A stretch of 64,000 bases of DNA, taken from positions 3,899,503-3,963,502 of the forward strand of contig JAJEKV010000095.1 in the NCBI GenBank assembly GCA_021234155.1, given 5' to 3'. This document shows, piece by piece, positions 47,926-60,472 of this stretch. Position 1 is the first letter of the stretch, and each line of letters starts with the position of its first letter. A model generated the notes under the pieces. It made no database searches. It was not told the origin of the DNA and saw only the letters and a program-made list of their open reading frames with translations. Both the position numbers and the translations under genes were made by a program. Source of the stretch: Isoetes taiwanensis. Its lineage: Eukaryota > Streptophyta > Lycopodiopsida > Isoetales > Isoetaceae.

Positions 47926-49539
47926 ATGGATATTTGTAAAAATCCCGTGAAATATGAAGAGGTGGGTGTTTTACTCATTTTATTGCAATCAAAAGGATTA
48001 GAAGCAAAATCCTGAATCGATTTTTTTTTGCTATCCAGGAATTCATACAAAATTCGAGGAATATGAGGCTCTTCACATGCAGATGGCTTCCAACGGATCA
48101 ATTAGTAAAGGCCGTGGTATTTTTATGCCATGGTAAGCTTGACATTCAACTAAAAATCCTATTTTGATTATTAAGCATGTCGATTGGAAATTGAATATGG
48201 GTCCAATTGTGGCAAATTTGCAGGATACGGAATGGAAACAAGCATCTTCATGAAAGGTAAAAGACATAATTTAAGATCAAATCACGATAAATGGAAGAAA
48301 AAAGTGGCTAAAAACTCTGTTTTTTGAAGAACAGGCACCGGAATGAGGCTTGCAAAAGCTGGCTATGCAGTCTATGGCATAGACTATGAAGGACATGGCA
48401 AATCCGAGGGGCTGAGATGCTACATTGACAATTTTAGCACCGTAGTAGACGACTGTGCTGATTTTTTCAAATCTGTTAGAGGTATAAACTAAAATATAGA
48501 TTTGTGGCATAATTGAAGGAAGAATTCCATAAATCTGGCATGCTAAAATGGGGATTTTGTTTACGCAGAACTGCCTCAATATAGAAACAAAGCAAGGTTT
48601 CTATATGGGGAATCCATGGGAGGGGCGGTTGCTCTTCTTCTGCACAGAAAAGAGCCTACAATTTGGAACGGAGCTGTTCTTGTAGCTCCAATGTGTAAGG
48701 TATTAATCAGAATCAAGTCTTCAGAACCAGTCTTTTTTGCTTTGTTCTTGATATTTTTTGCAAATTTGAAACTTCTGACATGTTAGATGCTTTCTTTTGC
48801 TGCAGATTTCTGAGAAACTAAAACCCAACCCTTTCATCACTAACTTATTAATCAAAATCTCCCCTTTAATCGCTACATGGAAGATAGTACCTAGTAATGA
48901 TATAATTAACTCTGCTTTCAAAGATCCAATCAAGAGGGAAGAGGTAAATACTGCTTCGAATTTTCTCTGATATGATATTCTTTATCTTCATGAACCAAAC
49001 TAAAAAATTCCAACTTTATGCTGGTTTTACAGATAAGAGCAAATCCTTATGCATATCAAGGCAAGCCTAGAGTAAAAACAGGCCTGGAGCTTCTAAAAGC
49101 AAGCACAGATATAGAACAGAATCTTGATGAGGTATAGATATGATTCTGCGCGATTTAGGATAGGATTTGTTCAAATTCTTGAATGACATATTTGTGCTTG
49201 AATATAATGCAGATAACTTTACCATTTCTAGTTCTGCATGGAGAAGAAGACACAGTAACTGATCCACAGTGCAGCAAAGACTTGTACAATAAATCACAAA
49301 GCTTTGACAAAAGCATAAAGATATACAATGGAATGTGGCATGGATTAACAGTGGCAGAGCCTGATGATTCAATAGAGCTGGTGTTCAAGGACATAACAGA
49401 CTGGTTGGATCTGAGGAGCCTAACAGGGACTATGGCTGCTGAAATGATAAAACAGGCAGATTTGGAATCATTGATTGGAAGTCCTTTGTCCAAACACAGA
49501 AATCTTAATGGAGTGCATCAGATTTTAGCAGTCAGCTAG
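47926..49539 (+). CDS. Monoacylglycerol lipase / caffeoylshikimate esterase-like hydrolase
   Basis: Serine hydrolase of the alpha/beta-fold MAGL family. Plant members hydrolyse monoacylglycerols or lysophospholipids, and one member (CSE) acts in lignin synthesis; the substrate here cannot be told from sequence. Exons: 47926-47961, 48039-48132, 48224-48256, 48335-48481, 48569-48699, 48806-48943, 49033-49131 and 49213-49539. All splice sites are GT-AG, the phases join, and the protein is 334 aa. Landmarks: EEFIQNSRNMRLFTCRW near the start, FLCHGYGMETS oxyanion loop, DYEGHGKSEG, nucleophile elbow GESMGG (Ser119), catalytic Asp239 in HGEEDTVTDP and His269 in MWHGL. No signal peptide or membrane anchor is seen, so it is probably cytosolic or membrane-associated. 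The ATG was chosen because the 12-residue first exon ends KYEE, as in the family. Confidence 0.95.
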
Positions 49540-51510
49540 ACATCCTCAAAATGTTGGATGTACAATGGCTTAAAAAGCACCCTTAAGGGGGCATTATTAT
49601 ACATAGCTTTATGTGGGATTCACATGCACAAATAGCAATGGGCCAGCTCAGAATCTGCTGACCCCGTGCTGAAATTGGAATTTTCAGCCCCGTTGAGAGG
49701 CCTCAGCTCTTGCGCCATGCATGATGCTCAGGCAATGCTTCAGCTGCTGACTTTGTTTACTCAGCCCATCTTCAGCGCCAAAAAAAATTTATTCATGTGA
49801 GTGGCCCATTAAGTGATTTTTTAGCCTGACCTAACCTTTTTGGGCGGGTTTTCTTTTTTTTTTTTAAATCCTGTACAACAATTATCAATGGGCTTTCTGT
49901 AGTTCTTGTATTCAATTACATAGACCTCTTGGTCTTCGTATTCAATTACATAGACCTCTTGGTCTTTGTGGATGATAAAAAAAAAATATATATATTTCAA
50001 TTCAAATCCTAATTGGTGTATTTCTTGTACATTGCAAAGCTTAATACACTTTACCTTCTAACATATGCATTTATATGCATTTAGATGCGGTTAATCCGTC
50101 AAATCATTCAACTTGGCATCATCTTCATGTATGTCTTTCACATCCATTCAAATTTATTGATTGAGCCTCAATTATCAAATACAATATTTTTGTAAGATTC
50201 GCTTAATTATTTTTTAGAAGATTCATCAAAGAAAATGTTGTCTTCTCACATCACCCCAATTGGTTTCTAATAGATGTCATATCGCCCAATTGGTCTTTAG
50301 TGGATGAAAACAAATTCTCATTTTCCTTGCAAGCCCCATGCATATCAATGGAGTCGTGTTTAAACTACTTAAATTGTAAAACTTGTCCACACACACACAA
50401 AAAAAAACAGAGAGAGAGACTGTTTTTTTTTTTACTTTTTCCATTCTGAAACATGCCACTAACCCAAGTATACCATGGACACAAAAGATTGTCTTGAATT
50501 GACATGTGATATTGATGTTTCAATTTCCATAAGAAGTTGAGTGCTATGATGAAGATGGGATACCCAAGTATATTTAATAGACATGGCAAGAGGGTTCCTA
50601 AATTGAAGCTAAGATGTTCTTGACAATAGAATATAATACGTCTAGAAGACCAATAGGTCATGGAACCAATGGGTCAGTCAGTGCAACCATTACTACTAAG
50701 ATTAAAGAACCCTTGCCTTGAAAAAATTTCAATGAAAAAATGTTTTCAATAATGATACTAGAAAGTAAATAATAACATGTTTATAGAATAAAATCATTGT
50801 GGCTAGTGCCTGCTTATGCACATATAATGTATATGGCACTCTTCAGGGCAGAATGTTGCAGAGGCCAAAAATTTGTCTCTTGTGAAAGAATAATATATGA
50901 CACCATAGCTCTCACTCCATTTTTTTTCTATGATTTTCATATGATTCAATAATAGTATTTAGTTGATATACTAATTTCTACATCTAGGGTGCACATAGGG
51001 TGACCTTGATTTTTGTGCCACTTCCAATGGTTCTCCTATGAATCTTTTACTTATCATGAGTTGAACATGCACTCGACCAGATGTATTTTAGGGTTTATGG
51101 TTTCGTGCCTTTATTTTTTACCAAAAGCAGGGTTAGACGAGGTGAAGGAAGCGCAGGGCTAGGCGAGGTACAGGAAACAAAAGACTGGAATCCTTTTCTG
51201 TTGCATGCTCCCTATTTATTCTCTTGAATCTGTAGTGGTGGAGCCGAATTTGTACAGGTGAGATGTCTGGATGACGTATTTTATGCCATGCTCAAGAGAT
51301 CACAAACATGAGGCATTTTATTGCTGGCATCGATGATGGTTCTAGAAGATTGCAAGGAGTCCCAGCCATGGAGGGCTAGTCTTCCTTATTCAGCCCCCTG
51401 CTGACGGGCATAGCATCCGACCGTTGAATGCTTGATTGGAGGGCTAGATTTGATGCCATGTCACAAGGGGGGCTGAATAAGGAAGGTGTCTCCCATGGAG
51501 TTTGGCTATA
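49540..51510. other. Stretch without a recognised gene; retroposon ends
   Basis: 3' flank of the hydrolase gene. Contains a retroposon 3' end near 49890-49990 (CATAGACCTCTTGGTCTTTG then GTGGATGATAAAAAA and a TA tail), a reverse one near 50645-50680 and another near 50270-50310. No coding ORF has a domain. Confidence 0.5.
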
Positions 51511-51513
51511 AAC

Positions 51514-51777
51514 TTAGAGCACCATCTGTGCATGACTTGGCATTATACATACTTGAGGTTCTAGATAAACGTCTGCAATTACTGAGCCCTCAGTAGTCAT
51601 TATCTCTGTTTGTCTAGTATCATCATTACTGCAAAGGTTTTTCCCTTGAAAACCTTTCGAGGCAGGGGTTTTTTAATCCTAGTCGTAATGATTGTACTAG
51701 CCCATTGTATGGGTCCCATGACCTATTGGTCTTCGTGGACGTTAAAAAAACTATTCTATTCTATTCTATTCTTAGCT
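51514..51777 (+). mobile_element. Retroposon 3' end with ATTCT microsatellite tail, copy 1
   Basis: Ends GGGTCCCATGACCTATTGG, then TCTTCGTGGACGTTAAAAAA, then (CTATT)n. It matches 52009-52295 over about 260 bp. SINE- or LINE-like because the homology always stops at this A-rich/microsatellite tail while the flanks differ. Confidence 0.65.
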
Positions 51778-52008
51778 TCATTGGTTGTTGTTCTATTTCA
51801 TCAATTTGCACAAGGTCCCACAAGCTACGGATTGAGATAGATAGATGGGAACGACCGCAATTGCCACAAGAAGCAAGATTATGTGTATTTTGCCAGTTAC
51901 AAAGTTATTGAAAATGAAAGCTATATTCTGCTAAGATGTCTTGCTTTTGAAATGGTCATGAATGATAATTTGACTTTAGCATTCCATTCAACGCTCCAAC
52001 AACTTTTT

Positions 52009-52295
52009 AGAGCCCCATCTGTGCATGACTTGGCATTATAGATACTTCAGGTTCTAGATGAGTGTCTTCAATTACTAAGCCCTCAGTAGTCATCATGGCC
52101 TACTCATATTTTTTTCTTATTTGTCTAGTATCATCATTATTGCAAAGGTTTTTCCGTCGAAAACCTTTCGAGTCGGGGTTTTTTTTAATCCCAGTAGTAA
52201 TGGTTGTATTAGGCCATTGTATGGTTCCCATGGCCTCTTGGTCTTCGTGGACGTCAAAAAAATCTATTCTATTCTATTCTATTCTATTTAAGCTT
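52009..52295 (+). mobile_element. Retroposon 3' end with ATTCT microsatellite tail, copy 2
   Basis: Same family as 51514-51777. It shares CATCTGTGCATGACTTGGCA at the left, GCAAAGGTTTTTCC in the middle and the GTCTTCGTGGACGT then A-run then (CTATT)n end. The two copies are about 230 bp apart, in the same orientation. Confidence 0.65.
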
Positions 52296-52299
52296 CATA

Positions 52300-53059
52300 C
52301 CCATTACATTGGTTGAACGGAGTAAGATCCTGTATATATGAGTTTCCTTTTTTTTATTATTATTGAAATTATCTTGCAAAACATGGTTTTTGTTCAAGTT
52401 ACAGGAAAGCAACTCGACAGACAACATGATGAGGAGTTTGTACATGGTCATATAGGGTAAGAGACAAGGGTGCTACAACATATTATGTGAGTGTTTGATT
52501 ACCCTTCTTAAAATTACCTTTGATGTTGAATTCAGCTATGGGAATATCCCTGGTTTTTTAGAAAGAATGCTTGGGTTAAAAAGTGAGAACTTGAATGAAG
52601 AAAGATCCAACAAGTTATTGTTAATTTTTAAAGGTCCTAAATATATGGACTAAATTTGATTTCTTAATATTAGATGCTGGAATAGATTTGTCATTTTATG
52701 AGATCACGAATTTCATGCACTATGAAGCGAGTTTAACCTAAAATTGCGGATGATCTCCAACTGGAACGACCGTGAAAAACAAAAGCGGCCAGAGTAAAGC
52801 TCTGGCCATGCATCAGCACGTGAGCAAAAGGACACCAAGTTGTTTTCCTAAAGGTATGATTTCGGTTATGATATATGTTGGAGTCATAGTTCGTGAGCAA
52901 TACAGAGGCCTTAAACTAAGGACTATCGGTAACATTAGGGCTAGGCAGCTTTACATTTGGCATCTTGCCCGCTGTAAGCCGCAGGAGCCGCAATTTGTAG
53001 AAGATGTGATGAGTCTTGTTCTTGCCTTTTTTTAGCAAAAGCATGGGCATGGGCATGGG
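52300..53059. other. Stretch without a recognised gene
   Basis: The 87-codon plus ORF at 52772-53035 lies immediately upstream of a LINE fragment. It has no zf-RVT block and no motif I recognise. Confidence 0.4.
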
Positions 53060-53060
53060 A

Positions 53061-53490
53061 TGACTGCCAATGCATCCTTTTGGCGTCCTATCCCAATGGA
53101 TGGCCTTCAGCTAAACAGAGGGCATTTCACCTTGGTTCCGGTTGGCTCCTATGGTCGATATGGGAGCGTCGCAGACACCACATCTTTCAGGGCATTTATT
53201 CATCTGCGCACGGTGTTATTACAGTGGCCCAGAAAAAGATATTGACAGCTTACGAGTGTTCTTCCCTTGACTCAGAACTGGTGGATCGCATCTGGATTCA
53301 GTACCTCCGAATTGATTCTTATCATTAGTCTCCTATTCTGGAGTAAGTACATTGTGCTCCAGGCTCGTGCTCCTGTGGCATCTTTGTGTGCTTACACAGT
53401 TAGATGAGACATGTAAATTTTGTACTTTTTCTCTGATTAATAAACTTTTTGGCTTTCGTCCTTCAAAAAAAATAAAATAAAAAAAAAATT
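53061..53490 (+). mobile_element. 5'-truncated LINE fragment, copy C
   Basis: Plus-strand fragment of the same LINE family as copies A and B. It carries homology from GACTGCCAATGCATCC onward and ends CTGATTAATAAAC, CTTTCGTCCTTC and a long A-rich tail (from about 53466). It lacks the zf-RVT block because of its deep 5' truncation. Confidence 0.8.
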
Positions 53491-55395
53491 ACATCTGGCT
53501 TCTTAGATGCATTGGCAAAAAATGGGGATGACAAGAATATCATGCAAAACGTCGAGGGAACTGCTGTAAACTCTGAAGCAGCTATTGGAAAAAATAGCTT
53601 GGAAAATATAGTGGAGAATAGTGTGACAATTGCCAAAATAAGCTGATGCATGGATATAATGAAATTCAAGGCAATGCTTGTGATCTGGAGCGCAACTCTT
53701 AGGTTTGATTTGATTGAGCTAAAGTTTCTGTTCTATATTAACTGGCCCATGGAAAATTAGAGTTAATCCTTCTTCTTCTATCTATTTGCTTTGTGTTAAA
53801 GCGTAAAGTCATACAGCATTGGCTATGGGCTTAAGAAAGGATGAGATCTGCATAGGGCTATCATTCCTTATATAAGGCAGTTTATTTTCTGTTCTCAAAA
53901 ATTAGTAAGATGATATTTCTAGGTTGAGGACAGACGTGGGGTCGATAATCTCAGCAAAATGTTACCATTTTTTTTTCTATTCTATTCTATTCTATTCTTA
54001 ATAGTAATGCTTTTACTATTAACAACATATACTTGTTCAATAGATTGATTTGTGCTAATCCAATTCAATTTAATTCAAGTCCTAAGGCCCCGCATATTTT
54101 GTGTGCTCTGCCTTGCCCATCCTATTCATAATCCATACGTCATGAGGGGGTCTTCCACCATAGAATTCATGGGACATGCACTCTTGTTTGAGACCATAGA
54201 ATGCGCATATCCAGAAACCCATTTAAAGCAGATAGTGCTTGTGGAGATATTTATATGGCGATGAGGATTTCAAATCAGATGTGGGGCATAGCCTATCGTG
54301 TCGTATTCATACGTGTATATATACACATGATAAGGGGGATCTCCAAGTCGTCAGATGGGCGTATCTAAGGGGCGAAATCACGTAGTGCAAGTTAATCCAA
54401 AAAGGATATTCTCGTAACATCCAAAGGCAATCCAAAATGGAGGAACATGGTCATCCCTCCTTAACTCATCTAGATCAAAAATGATATTCTTATATGATCT
54501 CCCCTCCAAATCTATGATTTTCTCCCGAGGGACAATTGAAAATTTGAGAATCCAGAAGTAAAGAAAAAGAAAAAGATAATGTGATCTAAGAATACTACAG
54601 CGCTGGAGCAAAGAAAGAGAGAATAGCATCTATTAACAAACAAATAATTGCAAAGATAAAGTAGAATAACAAACATGTACTTGTTAATATATAAGATAAA
54701 TGTGTTTTGATTTCGGCCAAAAGGTAAATGTCAAGCTTGCACATTGAAGATGGTGGTCTTTGGTTGTTAAGGCATAGTCGTCTTTATAATGATATCTCTC
54801 TAGGGTGGCTTGAAGTCATTTGCAAGTAGCAAACAAAGACTTTTCTTTAACTATTAGAAAACCCAAATCTGCATTCTTGCTGGGATAAAATAATGTGATA
54901 GAGCTGAATTTTCTTCATGAATTGCAAAGGATATTATTATAGCGTCGTAATCGAACAGCTAAAGTGGGACCGCCGAAAAGCAAAAGGCCAAAAGGCATAT
55001 AAGATGATGACATTTGCCTTACATATTGTACCCCACAACCTAGTGTACTTGGTAAATAAAAAATTGCACACCCATATAAGTCAACTTAGAAATAAAATCA
55101 TATACAATGAAAGCAGCCGTGTTTGACAACAAATACATATACAGATATACAACACACTTTGCCTTCTACTTCAACAAAAAATATGTGAAATCCACATACA
55201 TGTGAAGCTTGTGTGAATTGACAAAGGATTCATGTGGAAACAATGATCGATCAAGCAGGCTGCAAGACGAGAACTAGGGAGTAGTGACGGAGCTGAAGCT
55301 ACAGCTAAATATGGCTGAATGTTTAGCACATAAACTTAGTTGGAGTTTCAGCTATGACTACTTGTGGTTCCAAAGGGTAGGAGAAAAAGAGCATT
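53490..55395. other. Stretch without a recognised gene
   Basis: No domain-bearing ORF. An (ATTCT)n microsatellite lies at about 53973-53998 and probably marks another retroposon tail. Confidence 0.45.
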
Positions 55396-55440
55396 TTTAA
55401 CATCCACTAGAGCTAGCACTAGTTGTGGTACAAGGAAGAG

Positions 55441-56244
55441 TCAAGGGTAGGGTTCATACAAACGAGAAAAGAGGGGGCCAATTCTGGGGGAGGGGGAAAG
55501 GAGGGGCAATTCTCTGAGGAAATCATGAGAGACATTACTGGGGCTAGGAATGGGAGACCACAAAGGAAGAGAGCTAGGGGAAGGGGTAGAGCAGGCAGCT
55601 CGAGGGGAGATAACTGGAGAGAAATTCGGCCTAGGGGAATAACAATGAAGTCTTGGAGAATCAGAAGGGAACATTGCAGCCAATGAGCCAGGCGCTGGTC
55701 TTGGAACATTGAGAGGGGTAGGAACAGATCTCGTCCGACCATGGAACAATCTAGATCGAGGAACGCCTTGAAAACTGCAGGCACCCTTGGGAGAACTAGA
55801 CCCCATACTTCCACTCCATATAGAAGAACTGGCTCTAGTACCATTGGCAAATTCGCCAGATGTGCGAGTGGCACAATGGCCAGATGTAGAACAGCTGTTA
55901 TTATTGGGAGGGCTCGATGTAGGGGACTTACCCGTTTCTTCATCCTTCAAATTTTGGCCCGAATTTCTGGCCCTCTTTTGATCCTCCCATCTCTGCCTTG
56001 TATCCACGCAGCCGGTCTGATTCTGAACAAAGCGCATGAAATTCTCTGCGTCTATCTCGTGCACCTTTGGAGAGTATGTGTGGATGATAACCGGGCCTGG
56101 TCTCTGCGCTGCCATGGCTGCCGGATTGGCTATGGCGGATTTTTTTGGCAGCCATGAGGGCGGCTTCGGAGCCGGCTTGATGGGCGGCTTCCGAACGCCA
56201 TAGCCTTGCCTTGCAACCTTGATTGGAGCTGGCTTCGTCTTCAT
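55441..56244 (-). CDS. VQ-motif protein, MKS1-like
   Basis: Intronless 267-aa VQ protein. The motif FMRFVQNQTG (residues 69-78) is preceded by PVIIHTYSPKVHEIDAENF, which resembles the MKS1/VQ21 subgroup. These are nuclear transcriptional cofactors that bind WRKY factors and, in the MKS1 group, MAP kinase 4, often in defence signalling. The N-terminal 45 residues are basic and Pro-rich. The C-terminal half is Ser/Pro-rich, with many SP sites that could be MAP kinase targets and a hydrophobic patch ending in DFLRELPLLSPSP. The length fits the family, which is commonly intronless. The ATG at 56244 is the first in frame after a stop and keeps the whole conserved block. Subgroup and partners are inferred, not shown. 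Confidence 0.9.
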   Translation of the reverse strand: MKTKPAPIKVARQGYGVRKPPIKPAPKPPSWLPKKSAIANPAAMAAQRPGPVIIHTYSPKVHEIDAENFMRFVQNQTGCVDTRQRWEDQKRARNSGQNLKDEETGKSPTSSPPNNNSCSTSGHCATRTSGEFANGTRASSSIWSGSMGSSSPKGACSFQGVPRSRLFHGRTRSVPTPLNVPRPAPGSLAAMFPSDSPRLHCYSPRPNFSPVISPRAACSTPSPSSLPLWSPIPSPSNVSHDFLRELPLLSPSPRIGPLFSRLYEPYP

Positions 56245-57860
56245 GCTACGGTTATGTCAATTCCGACTTGGTCCGCCTGAACGCTCGATCTCCTCGAAAC
56301 ACTGATAAATGAGATAAAAAGCAGGTATCCTTTGAATATCACTGAATATTACTGCATTATATTTTTTTTTATACCCCTCGCTACTATACGCGTTTTTGTC
56401 AACTTTCGGCATGAAGCTTCCAACCCCCTACTCAATTCATTCGTGCATTATTCCTCCCATTTTTTTGGCGCCCATCCTCGCCCTCCATTCACATTCAATC
56501 TTCAATCTTGTCCGTCTCTCTCGTTACACTCCAACCAACAGCCCAGTTGGTCAACTTTGTAATACACTGTGGGGCTGGTGCCTGTCCACCTTCTGGCCTA
56601 TTGCCCCAAATTGTTAATCATATCGAATTGAACTGAACACATCTTACGTCCAATTTGTTGCCGGCTTTAATCATATTGAATTCAATTGAATACTTTTTAC
56701 GTCCCACATGACTCATATTTGCACAAGTTGTAACCGCTCTCTTCTATTCTATTCTATTCTATTCTATAAAGTTCCCACTTGTTTTTACAAGTACATTAGA
56801 AAAAGTATTGCAATCTATAAAGAAGAACTTAACAAACACAACATCATATGCATGAAATGTAAAACCATGAAACGTCACTTTCACGTAGCATAAAGCATCA
56901 TCATCAATTCATAATTTGACAAGGCCAATCCCTTGCAAAGTCAAAGCAAAACAACTGAAATTAAGATTGCAGACCCCAGGAAAATTAATGTATCTATTCG
57001 TAATAATGACGGTAAAAAGGAAGAAAGATAAACACACTCCTTTTACATCTGCAATCTGCAGAGTTCAAGTTTCTTCACAAGAATAAAATGCAATGTCACA
57101 TCATGTATGCATAGCAAATGTAAAAGTCTAGATAATGTCCTGGCCTGAGGGCATTACTAAAAAAAAAAAAAAAACTTGAGGACCATCAAAATGGCACGGG
57201 TGTGCACGCAACGCACACCAAGCCATTTTTATGGCCCGAATTTTTTTTGAAGTAACACCTGAGGATCAGGACATTATCCCCCTATAACGAACCACACCCC
57301 GAGAGTTTTGAGCCATCTGATCACCATTAGAATTGACCTCTATCGTCCATTTGATAACACCCTAGTTTTTTTATAAAGTAGAACTGTGTTATGGCTCCAG
57401 TAAACCACTGGCCAAGATTAATCTCAACCATTGGATCACTATAAACTTGAGGGATGGTGTGTTAACAAGTTAATAATCAAAATCACTTAATAGCCAAATC
57501 TCAACCATACAAAAAAAAGGCGCAGTCTCGAAAATGCTAGAAAATACAAGATTATGACTGCTATCTCCAAAAATCTAGTTTTAAAAAAAACCAAATGTAT
57601 AAAAAATACCATAAAAAACTTAAGCAAAGTGGCTAAATACCCATGGTGAGCCTTTTACTCCTGTAGAAAGAAATGTGGCTACAATATCATCTAAAAATTA
57701 GCATCCCTTATGTGGCATTAACCAAGTGCCAAATACGGTACACATCAAATGTATTAGCCACAAGCTACATATTAACGAGAAATTTAAGCTAAATATCCAT
57801 GAATAAAACATTAAATCCAAGTTGCTCTCCAGGAATTGAACATGGGCTATGCCAATGGGC
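56245..57860. other. Stretch without a recognised gene
   Basis: Upstream flank of the VQ gene. Includes an (ATTCT)n run at about 56740-56766 and A-rich DNA. No coding ORF with a domain. Confidence 0.4.
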
Positions 57861-57865
57861 AAAAT

Positions 57866-57972
<107 letters not shown>

Positions 57973-58224
57973 TTAACATCCACAGAGACCAAATTGGTGA
58001 TGGGAACCAAACAACAAAAGGGGCATGGAAGCCCAAAAAGTATAAAGAAAAAGATAATGCTAATGCTAATGCTAATGGTAATTTGTGCTACTTAAATTAT
58101 CTAGACATAGCCAGTCCAAGGATTGGAAGGCCATTCATGTAGAATGATTGTTGTGCCTTCCTTGTACACTGCCCATTTCTTTTGCAGACGGGCTGCCCTA
58201 ACCTTGCAAAGCTCAAGGTCAAGT

Positions 58225-60471
58225 TGATACAATCTTAACTTTTGGGATGCTCAAGGTCAAGTTGATACAATCTTAACTTTTGGGATGCTTATATGATCTT
58301 GAAATTATATTCTAGTAGATAAACAATATCAAGTTGTATTCATAGCAGCATCACAACTGATAAACACTGTCATTCTAGATTTATACTCAAGTAAAATACA
58401 TCGCTTACTGGCCGTCCAGGCTAATCTCACTACTCCAAGGAGCCACAAATCATAAAGCAATTGCAAATTTGTGGTGTCGCTATGGCAGTGATATGTGATC
58501 CCTTGTCACGTTTTCAGCTATTACCATCAGATACAGAGGAACTATGAGATGTGCCACCCCAATTCAGAAACTAGACTCTGAGTTGGTTCCAATAAAGTAA
58601 AAATGGTCTCAATTGGAGCTACAGTTGCGGAGATATGTCTATTAGAATCGTAGCTTCTATTTATAAATCTCTCCACGACTTTAGCCCTTTTTAGCAGGCA
58701 CTTTCTTTTTATATTAAAATAGCTCCTTGCCTTTAATTAGATGGCATATGGGGTATTATCGATGGGGTATTAGATGACCTTTACTTACCATATGGGGTAT
58801 TATCTATGCCATTTTCCTCGAGCTCGATTCCAACTAATAATCATCCCAATGGTAGTATCTGGACCCTTTTCCATATTTCCATAACCCATTCGCTGTGGAC
58901 CACTCCTCGTGCTTGCTCTGTATTAACCCATTCATTCTCAAGATAGATCGTCCGTGATCATCCAAGATACACTCCCTTTCAATTCATTCCTTCTCAAGAT
59001 GGTATTCACACTGAAGCTACATAATCCTGCACAATCCAGCAATGATAATGGATATCTGCATACTTCCAAAATATGTTATATTCTTTGTACTCAAAGTATG
59101 TTATTTCGTACCTCCAAAGTACTACTTGATTGTATCACCACCACGATACAGTGTATCTCCAAGATGCAGATGCAACTTTTGTCAAGCTAGATGTGTTGCA
59201 ATCAGAATTGCTACTCTTAAAGAATATACATCCTATGCACTCTTGTTCAAGCCTATTGTGTTGCAGACACAATTACCAATCTCTCAAGAGGCATTCATTT
59301 CTAGTATACCATGTTCAAGCCTATTACGTTGCAATTGTAATTCCCAATCTACCATGGTATACACATCAAAAATAGAATTCTAATCTTTATTTTGTATAAA
59401 GAAAACTAACTTACGAGCTTTACCCATAAGCTCAAACCATATGAAGCAATTTGAGATTCCGAATTCAAATTTCACATCCATTGCTAATAGCTTATCCGCA
59501 GAGTTCTCCCAATGCTTAACCTAAGAAAACCTGCAAATAAAGTAAAGGGAAAACTACCAAAATACCCCTCTGAGTTTGTGTAATAACCAAAATACCCTTA
59601 TGAGTTTCAAAATTACCAAAATGCCCCTACACACCTACTATACAAAAGGGCATTTTGGTAATTTTGAAACTCATAGGGGTATTTTGGTAATTACACAAAC
59701 TCATAGGGTACTTTAGTAGTTTTCCCTAAAGTAAAATATCAATATAGATAACCTCCAAAAATATTAATATCCACAGCCAACCGGCCTCTCAGATCACCAT
59801 AATCTGAATCTTTGCAATCTCAAGCAAGAATGCTTTTTGCGATTTCATACTCAGGCTAGGAAGTTGCATAGGCTTAGCTGATGAAAGTAGGCTTCTAGAG
59901 TTTGCATAAGGATATGCTAGGTACTCTGCAATTATGAAAACGCAAAGCTCAATGAAATTTGATCACGAATGTAGCAGGTGTTACTTTCACCGACAACACA
60001 GAGATTGCCCTTGTTATTCCATAATCCCAAAGGATTATGGAAAAACTTCTTTGGATACTCCAGACTCATTTGCAACAAATCGATTTGTGTACTTTGAGCA
60101 ATCTGTACAAAAGCGCATAACTTTTCTTTCATCACAATACATTGGACACCTCGAACTTTCCAAGGACAAGATGCTCCTTTTGACACTGGTTTGTTGCACT
60201 TGAAGTTCCTAACTTCCACGCTAGAGCTTGTTTTCTAATAACACGATGCACGAATTTTCAAGATTTCGCTGCAACAAAATAAGCGCTTGTAATAATACTT
60301 GCACATGCTTGCAAAGAAACTCATGGTGTTTTGCGACCTTATAGGAAACTCCCAGCACCACCATTCCTGGCTTCTTTAATTCCTCTCATAGATTAGAGAG
60401 TTCAAAATGCCGTGATGATCACATTGCCCATAGCTCTCAGAAGAATCATAAACCTCCATTCTGATACCAAT
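58225..60471 (-). mobile_element. Tandem non-coding LTR-like unit, copy 1
   Basis: The first of about three head-to-tail units, each starting TTGATACAATCTTAAC-type sequence and ending just before the next TTGATACGATTC. It shares the same order of blocks as the next two units (ACTGATAAACAC, CTCCACGACTTTAGC, GATCACGAATGTAGCAGG and others). It contains a nested palindromic element at 59547-59726 and, near its left end, a short tandem duplication (58211-58290). No protein-coding region. Confidence 0.7.
59547..59726. mobile_element. 180-bp palindromic MITE-like insertion
   Basis: Near-perfect inverted repeat over its full length: it starts GGGAAAACTACCAAAATACC and ends in the complement (GTAGTTTTCCC), with a short loop near 59635. 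TAAA flanks both sides (59543-59546 and 59727-59730). The neighbouring unit at 61700-61740 lacks it and so gives an empty-site comparison. Confidence 0.85.
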
Positions 60472-60472
60472 T
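60461..60472 (-). other. Primer-binding site, initiator-Met tRNA type
   Basis: On the minus strand the junction reads TTGGTATCAGAATGG, directly after the inferred LTR end (...GTATCA). TGGTATCAGAGC is the standard plant retrotransposon primer-binding site for initiator-Met tRNA; here GC has changed to AT. A second such site near 62473-62484 reads TTGATATCAGAGCGG. Confidence 0.6.

Noticed and set aside
49067..49493. Minus ORFs of 101 and 112 aa
   Set aside because: They are antisense to the hydrolase exons 7 and 8.
55419..55943. 174-aa minus ORF in another frame
   Set aside because: Shadow of the VQ gene; the 267-aa frame has the conserved motif and the longer open frame.
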